A DNA stretch of 56,557 nucleotides. It comes from Oscillochloris sp. ZM17-4. Its GTDB lineage: Bacteria > Chloroflexota > Chloroflexia > Chloroflexales > Chloroflexaceae. Of the stretch, positions 1 through 10,400 are shown in pieces. Positions within the stretch are counted from its first letter, which is position 1; each line of letters begins with the position of its first letter. The DNA lies in NCBI RefSeq assembly GCF_019599295.1, contig NZ_JAIEWN010000032.1, forward strand, positions 10,640 through 67,196, in the 5' to 3' direction. Below the pieces are notes generated by a model. That model saw nothing but the letters and a program-made list of their open reading frames with translations, had not been told where the DNA came from and searched no databases. The position numbers and the translations under genes are program-made.

Positions 1-1131
1 CGGGGCCACAGTCGTCTCGACCGGCGGGGCCACGGTCGTCCCCTCGGTTGGCGCCGGGGTATTCGTGGGCGTCCGCGTCACCGGTCGTGTTGTCCGGGTG
101 GGCGTACTCGTTGGGGTGTCCGTGGGCGTCGGCGTCGGATCCGGCGTCGTCGAGGGTGCCGCCGTCGAGGTTGCAGCCCCCAGCGTCGGCACACTGGTCG
201 GCGAGGCGGTATCCTGCACCGTGGTCGTTGCCAGGCTCGTAACCGGCGGGCTTGTCGGCGCGGGCGCGGCGAACAGATCAGGCTTAACTATCAGCGCTCC
301 AGCCAGGATCAGCAGCAGCAGCGCCAGGCCAACAATCGATGCGATGAGCGGAACCCCTGGTCGTCGCCTCGCCGCTGCCACAGACACCACCAGGGCTGTG
401 ACATTATCGCGCGAGCCGTTAGCGAGTGCGCTATTCGCGATCGCCCTGGCGGACTCCTCACTCGTCCCCCGGACGATCAGCCGGGTCAGCTCTGCGCGAT
501 TCGGATCAAGGACCTTTGAGACACCGTCCGAGCAGAGCAGCAGCCGGTCGCCGGGGCCAAGCGTTGTCGTAGCAAAAAAACGCTCGCGCGGCTCAAGGCT
601 TAGCCGGTCGCCAAGCGATGAAGTCAGCCGAGCGGCCTCTGGGTGCGCATCCGCCTCTGATTGCGACTTCCCCTCCTCGCGTAGCTGACGGGCGTAAACA
701 TGATCTTCGGTGAGCAGTTCGATCATACCGCCGCGCTCAACCCGATAGATCCGGCTATCGCCGACCCAGGCCAGCCAGACCTGCGCGCTGTCTTCTGTTT
801 CTACCGGGCGGATTATCGCGGCACAGAGGGTTGACCCACTTAGGGAATATTCGGGCTTCGCAAGGCGCTGCTCCAGCAGATCAGCGGCAGTACTCTCGAC
901 AGCGGCAATAAGCGCCTGCTGGAGGTCTGCATCTTTGGGGGTGCCGAGCAAAGAAGACATCATGCGCGACACAGCCCGATTGCTGAAGAAGTCGCCATCA
1001 GCCCCGCCCCCCATCCCGTCAGCGACAATCGCGATATAGTCCCCGCTGCCAGAAGGCTGCCAGGCCGCGCGATCTTCATTTCGTTTGCGCTGCCCACGCT
1101 CCGAGACAAACGCGCCAGTGATCTGTATCAT
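1..1131 (-). CDS. PP2C-family Ser/Thr phosphatase with membrane anchor (3' end outside window)
   Basis: This reading frame is open from an ATG at 1131 to the window edge (377 codons) with no stop, so the C-terminus is missing. Residues 1-250 carry PP2C metal-binding motifs: NEDR near 18, ADGMGGG near 37, WVGDSR near 120, CSDGVSK near 199 and SRDNVTALVV near 243. A single membrane segment (about 260-278) is followed by a Pro/Thr/Ser-rich tail typical of a cell-wall or surface linker. From the family, it should remove phosphate from Ser/Thr on the cytoplasmic side. It starts 37 bp after the kinase gene, so the two probably form an opposing pair that acts on the FHA proteins of the same operon. 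The ATG was chosen because the PP2C fold begins at once (ITGAFVSERGQRKRNEDR). Family assignment is firm; the link to secretion is inferred from position. Confidence 0.93.
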   Translation of the reverse strand, partial: MIQITGAFVSERGQRKRNEDRAAWQPSGSGDYIAIVADGMGGGADGDFFSNRAVSRMMSSLLGTPKDADLQQALIAAVESTAADLLEQRLAKPEYSLSGSTLCAAIIRPVETEDSAQVWLAWVGDSRIYRVERGGMIELLTEDHVYARQLREEGKSQSEADAHPEAARLTSSLGDRLSLEPRERFFATTTLGPGDRLLLCSDGVSKVLDPNRAELTRLIVRGTSEESARAIANSALANGSRDNVTALVVSVAAARRRPGVPLIASIVGLALLLLILAGALIVKPDLFAAPAPTSPPVTSLATTTVQDTASPTSVPTLGAATSTAAPSTTPDPTPTPTDTPTSTPTRTTRPVTRTPTNTPAPTEGTTVAPPVETTVAP

Positions 1132-1168
1132 AGCCAGGGTCCGATCTGCATACTGAAGAACGCGCTGC

Positions 1169-2404
1169 TTAACGAACTGCCGTCGACGTAGCGAGCGGGA
1201 GCGACGTAGGGGTTGTGTGAATGGTGGTCGTCGTCACCGGGAGCGGGGTAACAGTTGGAAAGACATCCGTGCCAGGGTGTGACCATGGCTGGCTGATCGC
1301 CAGCACCATCACCAGCAGCGCCAGGGCAATCGCCGTGGCGACTGCAATCCTATCAATGATTCGCCCTGGACCGAGCGCCCGCCCCGGCAGGCGGACATCG
1401 GGCAGCGCCCGCAGCCGATCACGCATATTGTCGAGGCTCGGCCGGGCCTGCCAATCGATGTCGAGCGCACTCATCACCAGATCGCCTAGCTCGGCTGGAA
1501 CATGTGGCACCTTCTGTCGCAGCGGCGGGAAGTCGGTGCGTGTCCAGCCGGTGCTCTTACTACTGCTGGTCTTATGTGCATCGGGCCTACCCGCCAGCAT
1601 GTGGTAGAGCACCGCACCAAGGCTGAAGACATCGGCCGGCGGGTGAAGCAGGTAAGGATACTCAGCGCGGTCAGGCGCAAGGTAGATCTGTTTGCCATAG
1701 GGGCTGCGGCCAAAGCGTTCATCTGCCTCTAGGGTGTCGGCCACGCCGAGGTCGATCAAGACCGCTTCAGGTCGCCGCGGCCAGACCCGTGAGAGCTGTC
1801 GGCGCAGCACAACATTGCCCGGCGAAAGATCCTGATGGATAATCCCATGGTCGTGCAGGCTCTGAATGCCGTCGGCCACCTGGAGCGCAACCTCGATCGC
1901 CAGCGCCGGCGGCAGCTGCCCACCATAAACCTTCATCAGATTGATCAGCGAGCCGCCCGCCAGATACTCCAAGGCGAGCGCATGAAGCGTTTGGCTCGTG
2001 TTGGTAACTCCTGCTACCCGGATGGGCCATACCCCCTGCTCTACCCCACTCGCAGTCGCTGGCATTGCCGGGTGTTCATACAGGCGGATCAGGTGCAGAT
2101 GATCGACCTTGATCTGCTTGAGGAAGCGCAGTTCGCGGGCCAGGTTATGTTCCTTACCAGGCTTTGCGACCTTTAGCACAAACACCCGCGTATACTTCAA
2201 CAGCCAACGCGGCTCGCCGAGCAGCAGGAGCAGCTGATCAAGCACCTGATAGCTGAGCAACATGCGCGGTTGCACCAGGCGGGCCAGATATAAGACAGAC
2301 TGCCCCGATTTCGCTTTCAGATCGCGAATGATCTCGAATCGCTGTTCGGTACTGACCCGATCACCAGCTTGTAGCGGCGACCATTCATTCTGATCCGTAG
2401 CCAT
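1169..2404 (-). CDS. Membrane-anchored Ser/Thr protein kinase
   Basis: The protein has 411 residues. A kinase domain fills residues 25-320: VAIK-type lysine in VFVLKVAKPG (about 75), catalytic loop HQDLSPGNV (about 189-197), DLG (about 216), an APE-like YLAPD, and DVFSLGAVLYHMLAG in the C-lobe. The usual HRD is HQD, so it is a non-RD kinase, but the catalytic Asp and Asn are kept. The Gly-rich loop is poor. One membrane helix lies at about 350-370, followed by a Thr/Pro-rich tail. The ATG at 2404 is preferred over an upstream ATG at 2443 because it has an AGAGGT ribosome site and leaves only 4 bp after the upstream stop instead of an overlap. It sits between FHA-protein and phosphatase genes, so its likely substrates are in this locus (inference). 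Confidence 0.93.
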   Translation of the reverse strand: MATDQNEWSPLQAGDRVSTEQRFEIIRDLKAKSGQSVLYLARLVQPRMLLSYQVLDQLLLLLGEPRWLLKYTRVFVLKVAKPGKEHNLARELRFLKQIKVDHLHLIRLYEHPAMPATASGVEQGVWPIRVAGVTNTSQTLHALALEYLAGGSLINLMKVYGGQLPPALAIEVALQVADGIQSLHDHGIIHQDLSPGNVVLRRQLSRVWPRRPEAVLIDLGVADTLEADERFGRSPYGKQIYLAPDRAEYPYLLHPPADVFSLGAVLYHMLAGRPDAHKTSSSKSTGWTRTDFPPLRQKVPHVPAELGDLVMSALDIDWQARPSLDNMRDRLRALPDVRLPGRALGPGRIIDRIAVATAIALALLVMVLAISQPWSHPGTDVFPTVTPLPVTTTTIHTTPTSLPLATSTAVR

Positions 2405-2408
2405 CAGC

Positions 2409-4319
2409 TTACCTCTTGCACACCACGCGGATCTTGACTGCATTGCTCAGCCAGAAAATGTCGCCATGACTGAGTGGTTCTTCGTCATTAACAGCCAACT
2501 CGCGCTCTTGGTTTTCTCCCAGATAGACTGGATTCTTCGCGGTGTTGACCTTCAGGAGTAATTTGTTGCCATTCGCCTTCAGGGTCAATATTGCGTGGCC
2601 ACCCCGCGAGACCTGGTTATTTGCCACTGCGATATGGGTCGGCGCCATTTGCTGACCAATAAACACGCGACCGATCTCATAGCGGGTGCCACGCGTAGGC
2701 GTGAGTAGCTCAGACCCGTGCTCAACCCCCTCAAGGAACTCCAGTTCCCAGGCCCCATAGGTCGTGTTGTTCGAATTGGAAGGGTCGGTAGTCTGTTCTT
2801 TATCGCCACGGTTTCCTTGGGGCACCGTTGGTCCATCACCTCGGTCGCCCTGTGGTACCGTTGGTCCATCACCTCGGTCGCCCTGTGGGCGTGTCACATC
2901 AGGTTCGGGCCTTTGCCCGCCGCCCGGATTCTCGGTGTCGGCATGATCTTCCCCTCTACTTTGCCTGTTCCCACTGGGTATTTGGGTCGTCTTGTACCAC
3001 CAGAAAAGCATCCCTGCGAATATGGCTGCGACAACTCCACCCACAATCAGGCCCCGCGGAGGCGGCGAATGTGAGGGGCTGAGCACTGTGATCAGCACCG
3101 GCTTGCTGCGGCTCTCCAGGCCCTGCGCGTCGGTGACCGCCACCACCAGCTCGTGCTGCTGGCCGGGCGGATACTGCTGCTGGAATGTCTCGTCCGCAGT
3201 GTTAATGACAATACTCAGATCATCTTGCGGCTGGCCGATCACGCTCAGGCTGCGCCCGTCGAGCAGGTAGGTAACTGTATTGAGCGCCCCCTGGGCGAAG
3301 ACCGGGGCCACGCCGATCCGCACGCTATCTTGAAAATGATCTGTTACAAACAGCGGGACGACCTGCGGGGCAAGGGCGGGCACGTCAATCTCCTGCTCGG
3401 CGCTGGCGTCGCCATACACAACCTGAAGGGTGGCCATACCGGCGGGCACGCCGTCGGCGACCGCGCTGAGCTGGGTGTAGTGGCCCAGCGCGGTCAGCGT
3501 GGCATATGCCGCATTGAGCGCTTCCTTCTGCTCGGCTGATGCGCTGTCATCCTGGTGAATGTAGGTCGCGCCCATCTGTGCGGCCGCCGCGCGCAGTGGC
3601 GTGGTCGTTGAATCGCCGCCGAATCCGACAATCAGCAGCTCAACCGGGCGCTCGCGGCGCGCGGCCTCAAGCGCGGGCTGAATAGTGAGCAGGTCGGTCG
3701 ACTGCCAGGAATCGCCGGAGGCGAAGAGCACCAGCGCCCGCGGCTGGGTCGGTTCAGCGCTATCGAACTGGGCCAGCCCGCGGGCCAGCCCCTCCTGAAG
3801 CAGACCCCCTGATGGCTCCACGAGTTGATCTCGCACTACCAGCGTGAAGGGGAAGGCCGGGTTGCCATTGGCCACCGTATTATCGACCCCGCCTAGATCG
3901 CTAGTCTGCTGGTGGGCCAGCTCAACCGTATCGCCCACCAGCACCAGGCTCATCACGTTTGGCTCGGCCTGAAGCCGCCAGACCAGCTCACTCAGCCGCT
4001 GCTGCATCACATCGAGCCGGGTCAGCCCGGGCGACATGGCCGGTCGCATACCATCACTCAGGTCGGCGACGACGCTCACCATCATCGGCACCTGCACCGG
4101 CGCGCTTGCGGTCAACGGGAGCTCCTTGTCGGCGAGCGTCAACGTAAAGGCTGGAGCATCGCCGGCCGATGCGAGCGCTGTATGCACCGTGGTTGTGATT
4201 ATCGGGAATGCGTCGGTTGAGACCGCAACGATTGTGACCGGACGTTGCTCCTGTCCAAAAAGGCGCATCGGTAGCAGCAGCACCGCCAGCAGGGCACCAA
4301 TGAAAAGCGTACGAGCCAT
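2409..4319 (-). CDS. Secreted VWA-like / membrane / C-terminal FHA protein
   Basis: The protein has 636 residues. A signal sequence (MARTLFIGALLAVLLLPMRL) leads to an extracytoplasmic domain with an incomplete MIDAS-like DLSDGM (about 84), so a VWA fold is likely but metal binding is uncertain. A membrane helix lies at about 423-440. The cytoplasmic side has a linker with two exact copies of PQGDRGDGPTV plus a partial third, then an FHA domain (about 545-630, with IGR and NQVSRGGHAIL). FHA domains bind phospho-Thr, so it could read the kinase encoded 4 bp downstream. The ATG at 4319 has GAGG eight bases upstream and starts the signal peptide; the longer frame from 4376 lacks support. Its layout matches the next gene upstream, which suggests an ancient duplication. 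Confidence 0.88.
   Translation of the reverse strand: MARTLFIGALLAVLLLPMRLFGQEQRPVTIVAVSTDAFPIITTTVHTALASAGDAPAFTLTLADKELPLTASAPVQVPMMVSVVADLSDGMRPAMSPGLTRLDVMQQRLSELVWRLQAEPNVMSLVLVGDTVELAHQQTSDLGGVDNTVANGNPAFPFTLVVRDQLVEPSGGLLQEGLARGLAQFDSAEPTQPRALVLFASGDSWQSTDLLTIQPALEAARRERPVELLIVGFGGDSTTTPLRAAAAQMGATYIHQDDSASAEQKEALNAAYATLTALGHYTQLSAVADGVPAGMATLQVVYGDASAEQEIDVPALAPQVVPLFVTDHFQDSVRIGVAPVFAQGALNTVTYLLDGRSLSVIGQPQDDLSIVINTADETFQQQYPPGQQHELVVAVTDAQGLESRSKPVLITVLSPSHSPPPRGLIVGGVVAAIFAGMLFWWYKTTQIPSGNRQSRGEDHADTENPGGGQRPEPDVTRPQGDRGDGPTVPQGDRGDGPTVPQGNRGDKEQTTDPSNSNNTTYGAWELEFLEGVEHGSELLTPTRGTRYEIGRVFIGQQMAPTHIAVANNQVSRGGHAILTLKANGNKLLLKVNTAKNPVYLGENQERELAVNDEEPLSHGDIFWLSNAVKIRVVCKR
2824..2889 (-). 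repeat. Tandem 33-bp repeat (2 copies) in the FHA-protein linker
   Basis: Two adjacent 33-bp copies encode the collagen-like 11-residue unit PQGDRGDGPTV on the minus strand, and a diverged third copy follows. Copy-number change would lengthen or shorten the juxtamembrane linker without shifting the frame. Confidence 0.9.
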
Positions 4320-4397
4320 AACGTACCTCGGTAATCGTGGGAATGTCGATATAGCATTGGGCGAGGGAATGATCACGCTACGCCTCTCCTCGACAGA

Positions 4398-6617
4398 TCA
4401 GCCAATCCGTAGCTCAATCTCGGTATCTTCACCAAGCCGCACCCGAATCCCGTTGCTGATCGGATAGGCCTGCTTTGGCGTGAGTTTCTTCCATGTTGCT
4501 TCCGGCACAGTGCCGTTTTCACCCGCGAAGCCGACAAAGGTTCCATTACTACTATTGAGATCAGTGATTGTCCATGCCGCGTGCCCGTCCATGTCGATCT
4601 GAAGATGTGTTTTTGAGACGCCCTGATCGACGATGCTGACTCGATTGGTCGCGAGTCGCCCGACAATGGTTTGACTCTCGCTCACCGTCCACTTGCGCTG
4701 GGTTTGTTGGGCGCGCTCGGGGGGCCTGATCAGCATAATTTGAAGCGGGCGTAAGACGGGCAGCGTATTGTCTGACGGTGATTCCTCAGCCGCTTTTTTC
4801 GCAGAGGGCGGCGACTGAACCCGCCCGATCGGCCCCGAAGGCGGATCGTGCGGATCGTAATCGCGTTTGGTACCCCGGGCCTCACGGCGCAGCTTCTTGC
4901 CCCGCCGGAGAATGAACCAGAACACCAGCGCGATAAGAAGCGCGACCGTCGTGCCGATCAGCCACGGCATGGCCTCGAACGGTGGGCTCGGCGGGGTAAA
5001 CTCACGCTCTGACGACTCTGCCCCCGGTTTATTCTCTGGCGAGACGATCAGGTGCAGGGGCTTATGATCGCTGGCGGCGCGGCGAAATGCCCGCTCGTCG
5101 GCCAGATCGATGATCAACTGATTGTCACGATCTGGGACAAGCGGATCAAAGCGCAGTACCTCGCCGTCGCTTGCACTCACATACCCGCTAAAGATCGGGG
5201 CGCTCGTACCCGGCGCATTCTCGATCGCCAGCTTGATCTGTAGCTCCTTGTGCTTCCAGTCGGTGCTAACGGTCTCAATCGTGAAGCTAAAGGCGGGGCG
5301 GTAGGCAGCCAGCTCGCCGCTCTGCGCCAGCACTTCAGGGTCATTGCGGACAATCGGCGGCAGCGCGCTAAAAGGCTGCCCGCTCATATCGGTTGCACGC
5401 AGCAGAAAATTGTATTTCTGACCGACCGCCAGATCGTTGGTCGGAAAGGTGATCGGCTGATCGAGCTCAGCCGCCGGCACCGCCATCTCGGCGACAATGC
5501 TATTCTCGGCCCATGCCTCGATCTGCACATCCTGAAGCGACTGGGTGTTGCGGGCCTCGATCTTTAGCTCATAGACATCCTGGTCGGCCAGATAGCGCGC
5601 CCGCAGCTGAAAGCTCGGCACCGCATAGAAGTCGCGCGGCGAGTCGAATGCTAGGCTGCCCACTAGCGGTGTCTGCTGGTTGCTGCGCGGAATAGTCAGG
5701 GTGGCGCTATTCTCACCCTGGATCGCGGCCACCCGCGCCTGCGCCAGCCACTGGGCATTGATCTGATCCATCACCGTGCCAAACAGGCCCTCCATCTCAT
5801 CCAACACACCATAGCGCGAGATCGCCCTCGTCTTATCGGCAATCTCGCTCAGCACATCGGCGTTCAGGTTTGCGCAGGCCGGGCTCTTACACAGGCCAAT
5901 GGTGTAGATCGGCGTTGACACATCCAGTGCGCCGCTAATCACATTCTCGACGCTGCGCTGGCTACACGGCCCTCCGTTGCCATTGTCATCCTTGCCGTCG
6001 GTGAAGAGAATGATCGCACGCCGGTCGGTCTGGGCGGCGGCCTGGCTCAGCTGGGTAGTCGCACTGAAGGCGGCGTTGTAGAGACAGGTCGGGTTGCCCT
6101 CTCTGGGGGCAATCGCGTCGAGCGCCTGCGTGGCAAGCTGGTGGTTCTGCGTATAGTCCTGGATCGGGAGCAGCGGCTGTTCAACATCGAGCTTATGAAA
6201 GGCATAGACCGCGATCAGCGCGCTGTCTGGAGCCTGATTGATCGCCTTCTTGGCCGCCTCGCGCACCGCATCGATGCTACTTAGCATGCTCCCGCTCGCG
6301 TCGATCACCAGCGCGATCCGGATCGGCCCGGTGGCCGGACTGATCTGGGCGAGGCTGATGTTCTGCGACCCATTGAGCAGGCGGATCTCACCCAGATCGG
6401 CTAGGTCAGCATCACCAAGCGTGATCGGGGTGCCATCGCCCTGGCGGAGCGAGAAGTAGATGTCGAGGCCGAGTTGCTGATCGTCAGCCTCGGCATGCGG
6501 CACAGTCTGTAGGACGATCATCTGCGGTTGCGCCTGTGCCCGCGCACGGGCGGGCAGCGTAGCCGCGAGGAGAGTCAGAGCAAGCAAGATCAGCAGAAAT
6601 CGGCGGGACCAGCGCAT
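4398..6617 (-). CDS. Secreted VWA domain / membrane / C-terminal FHA protein
   Basis: The protein has 739 residues. A signal peptide (MRWSRRFLLILLALTLLAATLPARARA) is followed by a VWA domain with a full MIDAS, DASGSM at about 105 and FTDGKDD at about 204. An Ig-like or beta-rich region follows, then one membrane helix (about 546-567, PWLIGTTVALLIALVFWFIL), a charged linker and an FHA domain (about 643-739) with VGR, GVSKTHLQ and NSSNGTFVG, all textbook phosphothreonine-binding features. The ATG at 6617 has AGAGGT eight bases upstream; 29 extra residues in the open frame upstream look non-coding. It probably links an extracytoplasmic ligand or the secreted substrate to cytoplasmic phosphorylation state (inference). 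It has a better preserved MIDAS than its downstream homologue. Confidence 0.92.
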   Translation of the reverse strand: MRWSRRFLLILLALTLLAATLPARARAQAQPQMIVLQTVPHAEADDQQLGLDIYFSLRQGDGTPITLGDADLADLGEIRLLNGSQNISLAQISPATGPIRIALVIDASGSMLSSIDAVREAAKKAINQAPDSALIAVYAFHKLDVEQPLLPIQDYTQNHQLATQALDAIAPREGNPTCLYNAAFSATTQLSQAAAQTDRRAIILFTDGKDDNGNGGPCSQRSVENVISGALDVSTPIYTIGLCKSPACANLNADVLSEIADKTRAISRYGVLDEMEGLFGTVMDQINAQWLAQARVAAIQGENSATLTIPRSNQQTPLVGSLAFDSPRDFYAVPSFQLRARYLADQDVYELKIEARNTQSLQDVQIEAWAENSIVAEMAVPAAELDQPITFPTNDLAVGQKYNFLLRATDMSGQPFSALPPIVRNDPEVLAQSGELAAYRPAFSFTIETVSTDWKHKELQIKLAIENAPGTSAPIFSGYVSASDGEVLRFDPLVPDRDNQLIIDLADERAFRRAASDHKPLHLIVSPENKPGAESSEREFTPPSPPFEAMPWLIGTTVALLIALVFWFILRRGKKLRREARGTKRDYDPHDPPSGPIGRVQSPPSAKKAAEESPSDNTLPVLRPLQIMLIRPPERAQQTQRKWTVSESQTIVGRLATNRVSIVDQGVSKTHLQIDMDGHAAWTITDLNSSNGTFVGFAGENGTVPEATWKKLTPKQAYPISNGIRVRLGEDTEIELRIG

Positions 6618-6736
6618 CGCGAGACCTCTAGCTAGTACGATTGCAGATGAGAGATTGCAGATAACAGCGTGATCGCTGTGCATCAGGACGTCATTGGCGT
6701 ACAAACGAATCGCGAGCGGGCCGCCAGCTTCTGCGC

Positions 6737-7414
6737 TCAGGTTGTCGCGCCGCGCGGCGCAATGATCCGGGCGGTCAGCGTGATCGCGCCATTCACTAGC
6801 ACTACGGCATCGCCATCGCTGAGCGGGTAGGCGTTGCTATCTATGGGCATCTCAGGCGAGGCGTGCGGGCCAGCCCCGGCAGAGGTCGGATGCAGTTTGC
6901 GCAGCAACGCCGGCTTGTCACCAGAGTCGCCGTCAATTCGCACCGTAAAGGCACCATCTTCACCTTGATCGATGATCAAGTATGAGCGTGAGGTGGTATC
7001 GTTCAGCTGGGGGTAGCGCGCGTGCCTGGGCAGCGCCACCGCCTGGGGGCGACGCTGGTCCTTGCTCTCACGCCCGATCACGCCAGGTACCCAGCTGACT
7101 GGGTAGCGTGTCCCGTGCATGTCAAGCAGCACCAGCCGACCGCTGGGGCGACGCGTACCGGTCGGCAGCTCACGGCGCTCCCAGAAGTGCAGCGTATTGC
7201 GGATCTGCCCGAATGGCACCGAAGTGGGCTGGGTTTCGCCGCTGCGAAACAGGGCGTACTGCTCGGCCGAATCGAGCAGCAGCTGGTCGCCAAAGCGCTT
7301 CACAATCGCGGCGACAAGTGACTCCTGGCTCAGGGTGGCGCGCACCCAGATCTTCTCGGTGTGTAGCCCGAGGATGTTGAGCTTAAGTTCAACACGATTA
7401 CTTGGGATGCTCAT
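6737..7414 (-). CDS. Ubiquitin-like (EsaB/YukD-type) N-domain fused to FHA-like C-domain
   Basis: The protein has 225 residues and no membrane segment. Residues 5-80 have the length and beta-grasp pattern of YukD/EsaB, the small ubiquitin-like protein of type VII loci (VELKLNILGLHTEKIWV, then a helix with VAAIVKRFG and a Leu-rich strand). Residues 85-225 look like a degenerate FHA fold: VIGRE near 115, a SRSYLIID strand, and a typical last strand set PLSDGDAVVLVNG. The key Ser/His phosphothreonine contacts are not clearly kept. The gene lies 71 bp downstream of the EccC-like gene, where type VII loci often hold the ubiquitin-like gene. Domain calls rest on visual pattern only, so moderate certainty. 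Confidence 0.7.
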   Translation of the reverse strand: MSIPSNRVELKLNILGLHTEKIWVRATLSQESLVAAIVKRFGDQLLLDSAEQYALFRSGETQPTSVPFGQIRNTLHFWERRELPTGTRRPSGRLVLLDMHGTRYPVSWVPGVIGRESKDQRRPQAVALPRHARYPQLNDTTSRSYLIIDQGEDGAFTVRIDGDSGDKPALLRKLHPTSAGAGPHASPEMPIDSNAYPLSDGDAVVLVNGAITLTARIIAPRGATT

Positions 7415-7485
7415 AGGAAGCTCACTATATGATTACTGTGTTGTCTACGGGTTTGCTCGGCAACTCGCATATCGCACAGTGCGTA

Positions 7486-10400
7486 TCAGGGCTGTAGCTG
7501 CTTTTCTAGCAGATCCGTCAGTATTGAGAGCGGGAGAGCAAGCCACTTCGCTCGCACGTCATCGACAAAGATCTGGCGAAGGCCGTCCTCCAGCTTGATC
7601 CATTGCGGATCCGTGAGTACGCCGATCGCGCGTAGCATCTGCTCGCGCTGCGCAGCGTCAGGCTCGGCAGAGAGTGCGTGGTACTCGCTGAGCAGCTGCT
7701 GGATCTCGGCCTGGTCCAGTGGCTGGCTCTGCTGAATGAGCACATCGAGCAGCTGGCGCAGCCCGCGCCGCAGCAGTGTCAGCTGGGCCGCGGCGACCGA
7801 GTCGCGCGGTGCCACCGGCGGCGGCACTGCCGGCGAGGTGTCAAGATCGGCTGCCTCGGGGTAGCGTGCGATGATCTGCTCGACCAGCGCGGCGTAGTCC
7901 TCGGGCTGCCCGACGCCAGTGATCGCAATCTGGAGCGCCGCGCCGCGCACCTTGCGCAGCACCAGGGTGGCCCGACCAGCTGGGAGTAGCCGCTGGTCGC
8001 TGCGAGCAAGGCCACCCAGGAAGCCGATTGCATTCTCGGAACGTAGAGCGACACCCTGAGCGCTATCACGCACAGCCTTGTAGAGATCATTGCTGATCAT
8101 GCGCAACCCACTGCTGCCAATCAGGGTGATACCATAGTCGCCAGCCCGCTTAGCCAGCGTGATCAGGTTGCGCTTCGCATCATCTTTGATCTGGCGATTG
8201 TTGCTGATCTCATCGATCAGCTCATCAAATCCGTCGATCACCACTGCCAGCCGGCGGGCGTCGCCAGCTCGCCAGCGCTGCTCCTGCTCACGCAGCAGCG
8301 GCAGCAGCAGCTCTGGATCATCGAGCACCTGCCGCCGATAGACATGGGGCAGCTCGGCGATCCGGTTTGCCTCAGTCGCGAGCTTACGGCTCGGATCAAA
8401 GAGCACGATCCGCAGCTGACTGGGCGCGTAGCGCATAGCCAGGGTCAGAATCATCGTGCGCAAGGTGGTTGTTCGCCCGCTCGCAGGCTCACCGGCGACG
8501 ACGATGTGTTGCCCATCGGCATCGGTGTCGAGCAGCGCTGGGGTCCGGTCGCGGTCGCGCAAACCGATCGGGATCTGGAGCGTCGCCAGCGGCGTCTCGG
8601 CGGGCAGCGCGTCCCGCAGCGTGTCTCGCAGCGTATCAACCGTATAGCGCGTGCTGAGCGTCTCAATCGGTGCGGCCAGCCCCACCTTCGGGGCAGCGGC
8701 GCGCAGGGCATCAATGATCGGCCTCAGATCCGCAGGCGGGCGCGCAATCTGGAACATACGGGCCTGCAAGTCAAGCACAATATAGCCGCGACCGGGGGTG
8801 GCGCTAAAGGTGCTGGCACTAACCCCGAGCAGATCCTTATAGCTCTCGGCCTTCTCCATCGCCAGCACCAGCTTACGCGATACCTGCTCGCGAAGCACGC
8901 CGGGGATATCGCTCATTGCCGTGGCAGTGAGCGCCAGAACAATGCCATAGCGCGCCGACTGGCGGGCGATCTCGGTAAGCCGCAGCAGCAGCGACTCGTA
9001 GCGCTCTTTGAGCGTTGCCACACCATCGATCATGACCAGCATTGCCGGCAGATCAGCATTCTCTTGGATTCGATACGCCGCGAAGTTGAGCGCTTTAAAG
9101 GCAGTCTGCCGGCGCTGGAGCTCATCCTCTAGCACGTTAACCAGCCGGATGAGCCGATCATCGAAGTCTGGCTCGTTGCGCCCAATAATCGCACCAATAT
9201 GGGGTACGTCGTGGAGATCGGCAAAGTTGCTACCGCCGCTATCCACGATATACAGGTGGAGTTGCTGCGGCGCATAGGTGCCAGCCAGACTCATAATCAG
9301 TGTGCGAAGCAGCGTGGTGCGCCCACTGCGTGGCTGTCCAAACACGGCGACATGATCCCACTCAAAGCTGAGCGGTCGGCGCTCGCGCCGATCAGGTGCG
9401 TCATAAAAGCCGATTAGCGGGGTTGGGGCAGCCGGGCCAGTCGCAGGCCAGCCCGTGCGCGTTCCCTGGAGCCACTCGGCGAGCGCGGGCACAAGGGTGA
9501 TTGGCTGGGGTTGCATACCATCCAGGACTGGCGTATCGAGGTCGATTGCGTCGGGGAGTGGCGCGGGCCAGAGCCGCGGCACAAAGGCGTCGTACACCTT
9601 GTCCAACACGCCGATCACCAGTGCGAAGAATGGAGGCTGCTCAGATTTACTGCCCTTCGGGCTATTCTCAATCAGATCGGCTGGGCCGCTCGGGTAGGCC
9701 ACTTGCACCAGATCGAGGGTACGCCCGCCCTGATGGATGTAGCCGCGACCGGTAGGCGTCTCAGGTGGAAGGAGGGCCGCATCCGGGCGGCGTAGCAGCA
9801 GCTTGCTCGTCTCAAGCTGCTCGACACGCAGGCAGATCCGCAGCTTGATATTGGCATCCATCTCATCGGTGACGGCGGCGGCGCGCTGCGCCGCAAGCAC
9901 GAGCGAAATGCCCAGCGAGCGACCGACCCGGGTCAGGCTCTCCAAGCGATCCCGGCTGCTCGGGTACTTCTCGATCAGCTCGGTATACTCGTCGATAATC
10001 ACAAAGAGGTGCGGGTAGTGCTCCTGTGCATATTCCCAGTCGGCACCATTCGTCACCCGCTTGCGCCGGAAATCGACGATATGGTCACAGCCGCTCTGCT
10101 TATTCAGATCCTGGCGGCGCGCGATCTCGGCCTCAAGCACCAGGAAGAAGCGCTCGACGGCGGCGGCATCCAGATTTGTGACAAATTCGGCACAGTGGGG
10201 AAGATCCTTAAATGGCTCAAAGCTGCCGCCGCCCTTAAAGTCAACCAGCGCAAAGTTCAGCACATCGGGCGGGTAGCGCAGGGCCAGATCAAGCACCAGC
10301 GTGCGCAGCAGCTCCGACTTACCCGAGCCAGTGCCGCCAGCGAGCATCGCGTGGACGCCAGACTGCTGCTGGTCAAACCGTAGGTCGGCCGGGCGGTTGC

